Below, piece after piece: positions 9,401 to 17,600 of a stretch of DNA of 64,000 nt. Under the pieces are notes generated by a model that did no database searches, had not been told where the DNA came from, and saw only the letters and a list, made by a program, of their open reading frames with translations. Made by a program: the position numbers and the translations under genes. Every line of letters begins with the position of its first letter. Position 1 is the stretch's first letter. The stretch lies in contig JAFDED010000001.1 in the NCBI GenBank assembly GCA_019310535.1, forward strand, positions 1-64,000. Reading direction: 5' to 3'. The stretch comes from Deltaproteobacteria bacterium. GTDB taxonomy: Bacteria > Desulfobacterota > JAFDED01.

Positions 9401-9749
9401 AAAACCCATCGATCATGATGCTTTTAACGGTGAGGCTTTTATGGCCGAATGGACCCTCCAGGGCGATATCCGCCCTGATGTCTCGAATGTCCAGTTGAGG
9501 CCTCTGGAGAGTCTTAACAAGTTTTATGATGATGCCCTTTGCCCGTATTCGCATGGGTTTGAGGGAATAAGAGAGATGTTTGATGGTGACCGTGGTTCCT
9601 GTTGACCTGGAGATGGATTTTTCTATCACAGATTTAATGGCGGATTGATGGGAGTAATAATACAGGATTATACCGCAAATAAAGGCCAGAATGAGCAGGC
9701 TGGCGATGAAACAGACCAAAATGATTTTTCTTTTTATTCTTATTCCCAT
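6492..9749 (-). CDS. Large AsmA-like (YdbH/YhdP-type) envelope protein
   Basis: 1,085 aa with one N-terminal membrane anchor (residues ~7-31, IILVCFIASLLILAFICGIILYY region). A long beta-rich periplasmic body full of short repeating strands follows, the architecture of AsmA/TamB/YdbH proteins that bridge the periplasm and carry lipids between membranes. The family name rests on architecture and anchor-proximal sequence (IEKSISRSTGTTVTIKHL); I see no single decisive motif. The C-terminal ~150 residues look globular. The gene is noticeably AT-richer than its neighbours and stands alone, next to IS debris, so recent acquisition is possible. Confidence 0.7.
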   Translation of the reverse strand: MGIRIKRKIILVCFIASLLILAFICGIILYYYSHQSAIKSVIEKSISRSTGTTVTIKHLSYSLKPMRIRAKGIIIKLVKTLQRPQLDIRDIRADIALEGPFGHKSLTVKSIMIDGFSLNISEKMSLPKIVQHEKSLSFFNRLLKKMIAFFFFRDIIWQTAEIVNGDISGRLGDQMVQIGGIQAKLDPDHLLTISCSTQIQWPLKKMILTAPHIQIATDHGISLVDPEIRFSLKAQKATFQSPVVNAKSLEVTAKLIYNHKHKNLRFDPMDLDIEGVILKKESERKSILSKVQLNAAGHFDLQGSKLNFARFFLAASDILQLRGKSHVDFGAQPVMEFILLDGQTSPSKLLPLLPDDVTVMLSPFTFSGPIGFHGRIDGLKELEIWSWHGDLQAQLKQNQFSYTTGNIRLNSRVAGTIRAEGRFPDIRISGRIEGDKTILSGGGIELKPFKVSLSLTGKHPAYLIKDFTVHIPRAKVGTGGKYILIDDIHAYGRKGSMDGEKRSLFLPEIRLNSSLLKNLQLSLRVDGEQAIITLQGKQTHLIESALSLNLLPSGWQLSGLDSIQIKAILEDEGYWSFTSKLGFWELDFQNWDSSCMGEKISINAEMNGKINIKRASITANTSIEVHGGEILYDRFYLDLNKNTLFSSFEGRYDISNKFLQLSHLKLGLKDILMLDARGTLLQRVQDYRTRFFVSIPKISLKPVFQHFVLEPFQTERPYLAALNIGGAISAELELTGDGSDWMLLGHFMWHSGELSSDTDGFSFSGIDLDLPVWFQTNKGKSAQETVKGKLSIQYMTLPLLPKQALTLQLDAGPNLLSVRSPTILRAPGGEIRLGPVVCKDLFISRPSIETSLALNSIDLTPFLSEIWSRPIQGTIEGTLESIHFAGDTLSSRGEIKAKVFGGELIFSEFYASGIVTSVPVFKLNARFNDLSLAKLTKGTSFGKIEGILRGHIKDLEIAFGQPQRFNLLLETVKKKGVPQKISVRAVENIARIGGGQSPFTGISGVFSSFFRELPYKKIGVRASLENDVFRINGTIKEGGTEYLVKRGVFSGVNIINQNPDNRISFKDMVKRIKRVTASGRAPVLK

Positions 9750-9886
9750 TTACTGGAATCTCAAGATATGCTTATCATTGCTTCATTGGAAAGAACCACA
9801 TGAAGAAATTTGATAATATTTAGCCGCCAAGATTGTAATGGTACCTCTTTGATGACCAACAAATAAATCAAGGAGGAGAGTCCATC

Positions 9887-10594
9887 ATGTCCACAAGTTT
9901 TTTATATTACGGATTCGGTATCCGGGGCTACAAGTATGTCCGCAACCAATACGAAAATGGATATGTGCTTTTACCGTACGCAGAGATCCGAAAGAAATGA
10001 GATGTGCCGCTTGCGGCTCCCGGAGAGTGATCCGTCGGGGGCAGGGTTGGCGACGTTTCAGATCGGTAACGATAGGGTTTAAGCCGTTTGGATTTTGTTT
10101 GCTATTAAATATTAAAAGAATAGCCATAGATGAGATCACCAGCGGTCATGGCCGTCGATATCTGACCATCGTTTTGGATTTGGACAGTAGAGAGCGGTTT
10201 TCGTAGGGGAGGGCAAAGGAGCCGAAGCCTTGGAGTTGAATAAGCCGTTGGCCGCAGGGTATTACATGAAAGAAGACCTCCGAGAGCTCTGGAATCAGCC
10301 GGCCTGCCTGCCGGTAGGCAGGATAAAAAATCGACCGAGGCTTTCCTCAAAGACTGGATCTTTCGTACCGCATCTTCTGGTATAGCCATGCTGAAAAAGA
10401 TGGCCCGATCGATGGCTTTCCACCGATTTGGCATCCTGGCATACTATGACTATTCCATCTCAACTGGATCCCTGGAGGGTGCTAACAACAAAATCAAAAC
10501 CATGAAAAGGCAAGCCTATGGCTTTCGGGATATGGAATTCTTTAAACTTACAATCATGGCTATTCATGAGACACCGCACACTTCAGTCGTATGA
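9887..10594 (+). pseudogene. Decayed ISL3-family transposase
   Basis: Starts with AGGAGG and an ATG at 9887 encoding MSTSFLYYGFGIRGYKYVRN, the typical ISL3 transposase start, but the frame stops after 37 codons. Further fragments in other frames follow in order: the zinc-ribbon piece (RCAACGSRRVIRRGQGWRRF), the DDE piece (AIDEITSGHGRRYLTIVLD), and the C-terminus (STGSLEGANNKIKTMKRQA). Large internal parts are deleted and the frame is broken several times. A 20-bp palindrome is inserted at 10303-10322. It cannot make a functional transposase. Confidence 0.85.
10303..10322. repeat. Palindromic CCTGCC/GGCAGG insertion inside the ISL3 fossil
   Basis: The 20-bp sequence CCTGCCTGCCGGTAGGCAGG is a near-perfect palindrome. 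It sits inside the transposase frame between the LWNQ segment and the following conserved helix, where intact family members have no such insertion. Similar palindromes are known as scattered genomic repeats in several phyla (recalled, not checked). Confidence 0.6.
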
Positions 10595-10613
10595 ACCCAA
10601 ATAAAACAGGAAA

Positions 10614-10637
10614 GGCGTAACCCATTGAGATTACGCC
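10614..10637 (-). terminator. Rho-independent terminator after tRNA-Leu
   Basis: Read on the minus strand, GGCGTAA and TTACGCC form a 7-bp stem around a 10-base loop, followed by TTTCCTGTTTTATTT. It lies just downstream of the tRNA-Leu 3' end and would end the gap-tpiA-secG-tRNA transcript. Confidence 0.7.
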
Positions 10638-10650
10638 ATTATTAGACTTA

Positions 10651-10738
10651 TGGTGCCGAAGGCGGGATTTGAACCCACACGGGCTGGCGCCCACCAGCCC
10701 CTCAAGCTGGCGTGTCTACCAACTTCCACCACTTCGGC
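10651..10738 (-). tRNA. tRNA-Leu (anticodon GAG)
   Basis: 88 nt with encoded 3' CCA. The acceptor stem GCCGAAG pairs with CTTCGGC. The anticodon stem CCAGC/GCTGG surrounds TTGAGGG, giving anticodon GAG. A long variable arm (GTGGGCGCCAGCCCGT region) and a normal T arm (GGGTTCAAATCCC) mark a class II leucine tRNA. It follows secG on the same strand, a common arrangement. Confidence 0.95.
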
Positions 10739-10774
10739 ATTCATTACTCATCATACATTGAGGATGGTCTTTTC

Positions 10775-11167
10775 TTATTTCTCACCGGGTGCTGGCGGTG
10801 CTTCCTGCCGGGCGTCTGGCATTGGGGACTGATTCCCCTCTGAAGGTCTTGACTGCGGCGTTGTCGGTACGGTTTGGGGCGCGGGGAAAGTCGATTGCTC
10901 CACAGGTGGAGGCGTCTCTTTTATGATGCTCCCTGTAATTTTTTGTCCTGACAGGTAAGCCATACTCAAGCTGGTCAACATAAATAACACGGCGGCCGCA
11001 GTGGTCAGCTTGTTCAAAAAGCTCGCCGGTCCCGCGCTGCCGAAAAGTGTCTGGCTGCTTCCCCCGAAGGCAGCTCCTATATCCGCTCCTCTTCCTGTCT
11101 GAAGGAGCACAATAAGTATCAAGGCAATCGATACAAAAATGTGGATTATAACAATGACAATGTTCAT
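10775..11167 (-). CDS. secG: Preprotein translocase subunit SecG
   Basis: Inner-membrane SecYEG accessory subunit, 130 aa. Two membrane helices (residues ~3-20 and ~55-72) flank the conserved cytoplasmic loop LLQTGRGADIGAAFGGSSQTLFG. The Pro/Gln-rich tail of about 50 residues is disordered and not conserved in the family. It lies downstream of tpiA in the usual tpiA-secG-tRNA-Leu order, so it is probably transcribed from the gap promoter at ~13.33-13.36 kb. Confidence 0.96.
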   Translation of the reverse strand: MNIVIVIIHIFVSIALILIVLLQTGRGADIGAAFGGSSQTLFGSAGPASFLNKLTTAAAVLFMLTSLSMAYLSGQKITGSIIKETPPPVEQSTFPAPQTVPTTPQSRPSEGNQSPMPDARQEAPPAPGEK

Positions 11168-11306
11168 TGAAGAATCAAGCCTCTAATCACTCACCCTCAC
11201 GGTGTTTTATTTCTCGATCCGGTCTCATGAATTTACGGCATGCGTATGAGCCTGTTGCATAAATACGCTCTCTCAATCTTTCCTGCAGACATCCTTGGGT
11301 CTTTGC

Positions 11307-12074
11307 CTACGAGGCGTTCGGTTCCATGAACCTTACAATCCGCTCAAACTCAGCCGCCTTAAGGCTGGCACCTCCGACCAATGTCCCATCAATATCCGGC
11401 TGTGCCATCAGCTCGTCCACATTATCTTCTTTTACTGAGCCACCATACAATATTTTGATGGAATTTGCAAGGGTTTTATTGTACTGTTTTTCGAAAAATT
11501 GACGGATGAAAAAGTGAACTTCCTGGGCTTGTTCGGCGGAAGCGGAAATGCCCGTCCCGATTGCCCAAACGGGTTCATATGCCACCACCAGCGTTTCGGC
11601 ATCATCCGCTTCGACGTCTTCCAGGCTTTTTCGGAGCTGGCGTTCAACCACCGCCAGGGTATGTTTTGCCTTACGCTCTTCCAGATTCTCCCCGATACAT
11701 AGTATGGGAATGAGCCCGGCCGCCAGGGCTCCCAGAACCCTGCGGTTTACGCTTTGATTCGTTTCACCGAACAGTTGCCGCCGCTCTGAATGACCGATGA
11801 TGACATAAGTGCATCCCGCCTCCAGGAGCATGGACGGAGAAACTTCACCAGTGAAAGCTCCCCGGTTTTCCCAATGGCAGTTCTGGGCGGAGAGCTTGAC
11901 CCGGCTCCCGCGTAAGCGACGGGCTGCGGTGATTAATGAAACAAAGGGCGGTGCAATCACCACTTCCCGGTCTTCTATGTTCGACACCCTGGGGAGAAGT
12001 TCGTCAAGAAAAGCAATGGTCTCATCCGGACCTTTGTGCATTTTCCAGTTTCCGGCAATGATAGGTCGGCGCAT
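11307..12074 (-). CDS. tpiA: Triosephosphate isomerase
   Basis: Interconverts dihydroxyacetone phosphate and glyceraldehyde 3-phosphate in glycolysis/gluconeogenesis, cytosolic, 255 aa (normal length). The catalytic motifs are complete: NWKMHK near the N-terminus, the His of IIGHSERR, the Glu of VAYEPVWAIGTG (followed by the flexible loop 6), and the phosphate-binding ILYGGSV and VGGASL segments. It lies between gap and secG. Phosphoglycerate kinase, often between gap and tpiA in related operons, is absent here. Confidence 0.98.
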   Translation of the reverse strand: MRRPIIAGNWKMHKGPDETIAFLDELLPRVSNIEDREVVIAPPFVSLITAARRLRGSRVKLSAQNCHWENRGAFTGEVSPSMLLEAGCTYVIIGHSERRQLFGETNQSVNRRVLGALAAGLIPILCIGENLEERKAKHTLAVVERQLRKSLEDVEADDAETLVVAYEPVWAIGTGISASAEQAQEVHFFIRQFFEKQYNKTLANSIKILYGGSVKEDNVDELMAQPDIDGTLVGGASLKAAEFERIVRFMEPNAS

Positions 12075-12191
12075 TTTTACATCTCTTTATTTGACCGGTT
12101 TCATTAAATCAGTATAGGATCGTCTGTCCGACATGAGCCTGAATTATCCTTCAGGTGCGGGGAGACAATCTGTTCGGCGGCGCGAAGCGAT

Positions 12192-13199
12192 TCACCCTCT
12201 ACGCACAATGTAAACAGCCAGATCTATCATCCGGCTGGAGAATCCCGCCTCATTATCGTACCAAGCCAGCACTTTGGCAAAATTGCCATCAACGACATTG
12301 GTGCTCTGGGCATCTACTATGGCAGAGGCGGGGCACGAGGTGAAATCGATGCTCACCAGTTCCTCTTCGCAATAGTCCAGAATGCCTTTCAGAGGGCCGC
12401 TGGCCGCCTCTTTCATGGCTTTATTGATCTGGTTTACGGTCACCTTTTTCTTCAGGCTTGCCGTAAAGTCCACAAACGAGACATTGGGAGTGGGCACCCT
12501 GATGGCCAATCCATCGAGTTTGCCTTTCAGTTCGGGGATAACTTTTGCCACAGCCACCGCGGCGCCTGTTGTGGTGGGTATCATTGAAAGGGCTCCGGCA
12601 CGAGCCCGCCTCAGATCCTTGTGGGAACCGTCCAGAAGGCGCTGATCCATGGTATACGAATGAATCGTGGTCATCAAACCGCGTTCAATACCGAAGCTTT
12701 CATGAAGCACCTTGGCCACGGGCGCCAGACAATTGGTGGTACACGAGCCATTTGAGATGATGTGATGATTGTCAGGATCATATGTGGTGTGGTTCACGCC
12801 ATACACCAGCGTGGCATCCACCCTTTTGGCCGGGGCTCCGATAATTACTTTTCTTGCCCCCGCCTTTAAATGAAGGAGATTGGTGCGCTTGTCAAGGAAT
12901 TTTCCAGTGCTCTCCATGACTACATCAATGTCCAGATCTTTCCATGGCAGTTTGGAAATATCCCCTGTTATTCTTGTAACGAGAATACGGTTGCCATTTA
13001 CTATGAGTGCATCCTTATCCGTTTCTACCTTTCCCGAGAATTTTCCGTGCACGCTGTCGTATTTAAGGATGTGGGCCAGGATTTTGGTGTCGGCCCGAGT
13101 GTTAATAGCTTTCAGATCAATATCTTGGCGGTTATTGCAACAGCGAACCATGTATCGGCCGATTCTGCCGAAACCATTAATCGCTATTTTTATGGACAT
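12192..13199 (-). CDS. gap: Glyceraldehyde-3-phosphate dehydrogenase, type I
   Basis: Oxidises glyceraldehyde 3-phosphate to 1,3-bisphosphoglycerate, 335 aa. The start at 13199 has a perfect AGGAGG. The Rossmann motif INGFGRIGR, the catalytic Cys in SNGSCTTNC and the His in TTIHSYTMDQ are present, as is the C-terminal WYDNEAGFSSR. After the second beta strand it reads AINTRAD where NAD-dependent enzymes usually have N-D; that acidic residue binds the adenosine ribose of NAD. Its replacement by Thr followed by Arg may allow NADP use (inference). First gene of gap-tpiA-secG-tRNA-Leu. Confidence 0.96.
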   Translation of the reverse strand: MSIKIAINGFGRIGRYMVRCCNNRQDIDLKAINTRADTKILAHILKYDSVHGKFSGKVETDKDALIVNGNRILVTRITGDISKLPWKDLDIDVVMESTGKFLDKRTNLLHLKAGARKVIIGAPAKRVDATLVYGVNHTTYDPDNHHIISNGSCTTNCLAPVAKVLHESFGIERGLMTTIHSYTMDQRLLDGSHKDLRRARAGALSMIPTTTGAAVAVAKVIPELKGKLDGLAIRVPTPNVSFVDFTASLKKKVTVNQINKAMKEAASGPLKGILDYCEEELVSIDFTSCPASAIVDAQSTNVVDGNFAKVLAWYDNEAGFSSRMIDLAVYIVRRG

Positions 13200-13327
13200 G
13201 TCGAGCCTCCTTCTGGAATTAGCAATGCTGGTATTGACGGATGTTCTTTGGGCTGCCGCATTATTCAACCTCTTGAGTATGCTCGAAAAACAGCCGGTAA
13301 TTCTTGATACATGATCCCCATGTGTGA

Positions 13328-13356
13328 AAATATAAATAATATTGGGTTTGATTGTC
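13328..13356 (-). promoter_or_regulatory. Sigma-70-type promoter for gap
   Basis: On the minus strand a perfect TTGACA -35 box (13351-13356) is 17 bases from TTATAT (13328-13333); shifting one base gives TATATT. Transcription would start near 13320, leaving a 5' leader of about 120 nt before the gap start codon. Confidence 0.65.
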
Positions 13357-13422
13357 AATCCTTTGGGACAACAGTCCATCATACGTCGTAAACAAGAAAG
13401 GGGTTGCTTTTAGTTGGAGGAC

Positions 13423-13977
13423 CTAGTGCCTCGAGAGGACGATGCTGAGGGCGGTGGTCAATCGAATGGTATCTTGATCGGTTTTTCGAAATCTTTCGCA
13501 GACGATTTTTGCAATATTCCGGATGAGGCAATATCCAATGGAAGGATTTGCCTCTGCAAAGCGATGAAAATCGTCCCGCCGAATCTCCAGGAAAGTGCAG
13601 TCCGTTACCGCGGTAATACTGGCCGTGCGGACCCTCTGATCGAAAAGTACCAACTCGCCGAAAATGGCGTGGTCATCCGCGGAAAGGCGTGTAATGGTTT
13701 TTTCATGCTCCACGAACGTTCCGCGCGTCTTCAGGGTCAGGCTCTTGGAGACCTCCACAGTACCGCTCAGAATAATATACATGGTGTCCCCTTCCTGGTC
13801 TTCCAGCATTATCGCTTCTCCATCACGGTAATTAATTTCCCTGGTTATGGACAGGAAATGTTCAATTTCCTCAGGGTGAAGATTCTGAAAGATCGGGACA
13901 TTCTGGAGAAAGCGGACCCGATGGTTGTTTTTTGAGGTTTCCGGTTCGTGTCTTTTCCAGAAATTCATGATCTTCAT
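13423..13977 (-). CDS. Cyclic-nucleotide-binding domain protein
   Basis: 184 aa, almost entirely one CAP-type cNMP-binding beta barrel (residues ~23-150). The hairpin glycine region reads EGDTMYIILSGTVEVSKS. The phosphate-binding cassette reads FGELVLFDQRVRTASI, with Glu and Arg in place but Thr after the Arg where Ser or Ala is usual. There is no DNA-binding HTH afterwards, so it is not a Crp regulator. It starts 18 bp after the potassium channel stop codon on the same strand and may supply ligand sensing to that channel (inference). Confidence 0.85.
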   Translation of the reverse strand: MKIMNFWKRHEPETSKNNHRVRFLQNVPIFQNLHPEEIEHFLSITREINYRDGEAIMLEDQEGDTMYIILSGTVEVSKSLTLKTRGTFVEHEKTITRLSADDHAIFGELVLFDQRVRTASITAVTDCTFLEIRRDDFHRFAEANPSIGYCLIRNIAKIVCERFRKTDQDTIRLTTALSIVLSRH

Positions 13978-13995
13978 CTGCTCATCTGCTAGAAC

Positions 13996-15162
13996 TTATG
14001 CCGGCTTGCTCTGGGCGATGACGGCCACCGAATCGTTCTCTTTGAGGACATAGTCCTCCTGGGGGTTCAGGATTACCTTCGCCTCGTCTTTTTCCGGCAA
14101 AAGTTCCTTCTCCGCTTCTTCGAACTTTTTTTTAATAAATCGGTCTATGGCGGAAAGATCATTTGAAAGAATATCATTCAGATTGAACGCTTTTTCGTCC
14201 GTGATGACAGCGATGGCCATGGCGCGATGTTCTTTTCTAAAGTAATCAAAAATCTCGGCAAATGTTCTCCCTAGGAATCGCTTCGGGATGGGCGCTTTCC
14301 AGAGTTTCTCTCCCTCCCTGTATGAGACCAGCATATTCATCAGCCTGCTGATGCCGGGCGATAAGGATGCGCCGGCCAGCATTGCGCCGTTGTTTTCACC
14401 TCTGACTATGACTTCGTCGACATTGATACGCTGAAGGTGGGTGCGGTTTTCGATATCCAACAGTTCGGCACAGGTTCTTACTTTTGGCGCCATGGACTTA
14501 ATGGTCAGTGTTCCCAGCACTGTCCGCTCGTCGGCTTTTTCGGCCCCTCGTATACTCGAACAGTCGGCAAGGATAATAGCGGTCTGTGCAGCTTCTATGT
14601 TGGCGTTCCGCAATATCCCTTCTCTTGTAAAATCCCCGTGGACGAACCTGATTTGCACATTCGGGAACTGAGCCTTGATGTTGTTGATGTCCTCCATGCT
14701 CAATTCATTGACAAGAACGATTTTTAGCTCGGCTTTGCTGACTTCCCTGATCAGCCCCTGGATGACTTCCTCCCCGTGTTGATTCCAACCACAGATCACA
14801 ATATGATCACGAGTGTGAACACTCTCCAATCCTCTGTCCTCCATGATTCGTCTTCCCACAAACACGGAGGAGATGGTGGCTGTGAGAAGAGATATTAGTC
14901 CGATTCCAACGACAATAGTAATCATACCCGCCAGGCGCCCTGGTCCGGATTTAGGAATCGTATCCCCGTAACCCACGGTCGTGAGGCTCACAACGGCCCA
15001 CCACAGAGCATCCCAAAAGCTGCGAATAGTTGTATCCTGCTGTTTGCTTTCCAGCATGAAAAGGCTTGTAGAACTCAGGATTATGGTGGCAATCAGAAAG
15101 ATCAGTATGATGAAAAAATGCCCTCTTTTCAATTCATGCCAGATTTCCTCACATAGTCTCAT
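13996..15162 (-). CDS. Potassium channel with RCK (TrkA-N/C) regulatory domains
   Basis: 388 aa. Two membrane helices (residues ~15-35 and ~75-100) flank a pore loop with the K+ selectivity filter TTVGYGDTIP. A cytosolic RCK/TrkA-N Rossmann domain follows (HIVICGWNQHGEEVIQGL), then a second regulatory domain ending with KENDSVAVIAQS. This resembles MthK/YugO-type ligand-gated channels. The protein should tetramerise in the inner membrane. It is operonic with a separate cyclic-nucleotide-binding protein. Confidence 0.93.
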   Translation of the reverse strand: MRLCEEIWHELKRGHFFIILIFLIATIILSSTSLFMLESKQQDTTIRSFWDALWWAVVSLTTVGYGDTIPKSGPGRLAGMITIVVGIGLISLLTATISSVFVGRRIMEDRGLESVHTRDHIVICGWNQHGEEVIQGLIREVSKAELKIVLVNELSMEDINNIKAQFPNVQIRFVHGDFTREGILRNANIEAAQTAIILADCSSIRGAEKADERTVLGTLTIKSMAPKVRTCAELLDIENRTHLQRINVDEVIVRGENNGAMLAGASLSPGISRLMNMLVSYREGEKLWKAPIPKRFLGRTFAEIFDYFRKEHRAMAIAVITDEKAFNLNDILSNDLSAIDRFIKKKFEEAEKELLPEKDEAKVILNPQEDYVLKENDSVAVIAQSKPA

Positions 15163-15414
15163 TTGGCGCCCTGCCGTAGTCGATTAGTCACGGGAGTCTA
15201 TTTGTCCAGTTCAAGAGAAGCGACTAAGATCAGATTACAACAGGATAGTTCCAATCGCGTCTTTTGCCGGGAAGAGCTGGAACTGGAAGAGGGTGAATTA
15301 AGCCTCTGCCTTGCTCCGGTCGCATATCCCTATGTCATGGAGTGCCGGGATCGTATATAAGAAGAGACATATAAGCGCTACGCGGCGTGCCGTGCCCTGT
15401 AAATCGAACGGTCA

Positions 15415-17403
15415 TCATATCTCTGCATTGACAATCAACCGGAGCGTATCGCCCGGATAGATTTGTGCCTTCGCATCCAGATTGTTCCAGCGAAAGATGT
15501 TGGACATCTTGATACCATACCGTCGGGAAATGGTCCAGATATTGTCCCCTTTCCGAACCGTGTAAAGTATCTCTTTGGGCTTCGTGTTCGAGGCCCGCCC
15601 GGGCGTGCGTTTTTCCTGACGGTCCAGAGGCGGCGATTCGATAACCATCCTCGATGCACTGCTGTTTTCTGGAATCCGCAAACGGATCCCCTCTCGGATT
15701 CGTCGAGGATTTCTAATGTTATTGATCTTCATCAGTTCTTTAACATTTAAAGAATAATACTGGGCTATATCCCATAGAGTCTCACCCTTACGCAAAACAT
15801 GCACCTTCATTCCCCCGCTGGATGCAAGCTGATGGGTCCTGTTGAGACTTTTATCGCGAGAGGCGTTGCTTGGCTTCCGGACGCGCCGACCGGCGACAGC
15901 TCCGGCGTCCCTAGGCCGGATGGGCACTGGCCTTCCGGGGATGAAGAGCTTTTGTCCCGGTCTTAATCTCCGCGGATTGATAATTCCGTTGGCTTTCATA
16001 ATGGTACGTACCGAGGATCCGAATCGGTAGGCGATCTTGGAGATCGTGTCACCCCGCTGGACCACATAACCACCGTAAGTAATCTTTTTAAGCGGCTTCA
16101 TTCGGGCCAGATTTTGATAAAATCTTATGCCCGTGTTTTCCGGGACTTTTAGATAATAATCCTTGCGGCCCGGGGGTGTAATCCAGTGTTTCAGTTCAGG
16201 ATTGAGTTCTTTGAGCTTTTTATACGTAGTCCCGCATGCTTTGGCCAGGGCACGGAGGTCAATCGATCCCTGTACCGTTACACGATCAAACTTCAAGGGC
16301 TCTTGGGGTTCGATGTTGGTAAAGCCATATTTTCCCGGATCTTTTGAAATAATAATGGCCGCAATGAGCTTGGGAATATACGCCTTGGTCTCCCGCTTTA
16401 ACCTTCTGGAGCGCCGGGACAGTATCCAGAAATCGTTGGTCCGGCGGCGGTCCACTTCACGACTTATGCGGCCCTCTCCGGCATTGTAACTGGCCGCCGC
16501 AAGATACCATGACCCGAACATATTATAGAGATCTTTCAAATAAGCTATAGCGGCCCGAGTCGATTTCTCCGGGTCTTTTCGCTCGTCCACCCACCAATCA
16601 ACTCTGAGGCCATATTTTCTGGCCGTGCTCACTATGAACTGCCATGGTCCCACTGCATGTGCACGGGAATATGCTCGTGGATTGAAACCGCTTTCGATCA
16701 TTGCCATGTAGACAAGGTCCTCAGGTAGGCCATGCTCTGCCATCAAGTTCTTCATCATTGGAATATATCGATGAGAGCGGGCCAACCAGCGTCTAAAGTT
16801 TTTTCGGGCTTTATTCTGAAAATAATCAAGATATCTCTGGACATATTCGTTAATCACCACTGGAATATCGTGGACCATCTCCTTTTCCAGTTCAACAAGC
16901 GGCGATGGCTCCACTCCATCCCCTTCCATGCGCTCCAGGAAAGAGGGAACATCCTGCGACACCATGTCCTCAATATGCTCGGGCTCTTCCAGGGGTAAAA
17001 GATGTTCGGATTCAGTGGTCAGGATTTCCAGCATTTCCGGGGCGCTCAGGGGGTCGAAGCTCCCAATCCCCCCGAGCCCGTGCTTTTCCATATCCAGGGA
17101 TACTTCGTCGGCTGTGGGGAAATCTTTCTCCATTGGAATATAGGCGTAGCTTATGGGCAGCCCCACTTCGGGCTCAAGTTGATGATCCATCCAGTCAAAA
17201 TTCCACCCGGTGGAAGAAGTTGTTCGGTAGGATGAAACGGCATGTTCCCCTGGTGGGTGCTGTTTGCCAGTCTTCTCGGCCGATTGTGGCATGCTGTCCG
17301 GAATATACTCAAGTCTCCCTGCCGTCTTTTCCCTCACGCCCATGGCGCATCCGGAAAAAAACAGACAAATCACGAGTGTAGCCAACGCTTTCCGCACACC
17401 CAT
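15415..17403 (-). CDS. MltD-like membrane-bound lytic transglycosylase with three LysM domains
   Basis: Cell-wall hydrolase lipoprotein, 662 aa. The start at 17403 gives a lipoprotein signal (ATLVICLFFSGC, lipobox Cys at ~20). A promoter whose start site lies just downstream of the alternative start at 17523 supports it. The SLT (goose-lysozyme-like) domain carries the catalytic Glu in MAMIESGFNPRAYS, then GPWQFIVSTARKYGL and AAASYNAGEGRI. Three LysM peptidoglycan-binding repeats follow (YVVQRGDTISKIAYRFG; HVLRKGETLWDIAQYYS; YTVRKGDNIWTISRRYG). The ~150-residue region before the SLT domain is acidic and unassigned. Confidence 0.95.
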   Translation of the reverse strand: MGVRKALATLVICLFFSGCAMGVREKTAGRLEYIPDSMPQSAEKTGKQHPPGEHAVSSYRTTSSTGWNFDWMDHQLEPEVGLPISYAYIPMEKDFPTADEVSLDMEKHGLGGIGSFDPLSAPEMLEILTTESEHLLPLEEPEHIEDMVSQDVPSFLERMEGDGVEPSPLVELEKEMVHDIPVVINEYVQRYLDYFQNKARKNFRRWLARSHRYIPMMKNLMAEHGLPEDLVYMAMIESGFNPRAYSRAHAVGPWQFIVSTARKYGLRVDWWVDERKDPEKSTRAAIAYLKDLYNMFGSWYLAAASYNAGEGRISREVDRRRTNDFWILSRRSRRLKRETKAYIPKLIAAIIISKDPGKYGFTNIEPQEPLKFDRVTVQGSIDLRALAKACGTTYKKLKELNPELKHWITPPGRKDYYLKVPENTGIRFYQNLARMKPLKKITYGGYVVQRGDTISKIAYRFGSSVRTIMKANGIINPRRLRPGQKLFIPGRPVPIRPRDAGAVAGRRVRKPSNASRDKSLNRTHQLASSGGMKVHVLRKGETLWDIAQYYSLNVKELMKINNIRNPRRIREGIRLRIPENSSASRMVIESPPLDRQEKRTPGRASNTKPKEILYTVRKGDNIWTISRRYGIKMSNIFRWNNLDAKAQIYPGDTLRLIVNAEI

Positions 17404-17440
17404 ACTCCTTTCCGAATGAAGATTAGCGAATATTGAGCCT

Positions 17441-17469
17441 ACAATAAACAATAACAACCTCCTTGTCAA
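17441..17469 (-). promoter_or_regulatory. Sigma-70-type promoter for the MltD-like gene
   Basis: On the minus strand TTGACA (17464-17469) is exactly 17 bases from TATTGT (17441-17446). The predicted start site near 17434 leaves a ~30-nt leader to the ATG at 17403 and rules out the longer open frame from 17523. Confidence 0.6.
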
Positions 17470-17600
17470 TGATAAAAGTGATTCAGAATACGATTTGCTT
17501 GTATTTCTTGAAAGCCTGTGCAATAATTATTATCGATGTCAGATGAGCATGCATACGGGGATTCGCCACATCAAAGGAATCGCATGCAACAGCGCAACCA

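Noticed and set aside
15415-17523. Longer 702-codon version of the MltD-like protein starting at 17523
   Set aside because: The lipoprotein signal begins at 17403, and the best promoter (17441-17469) would start transcription after 17523.
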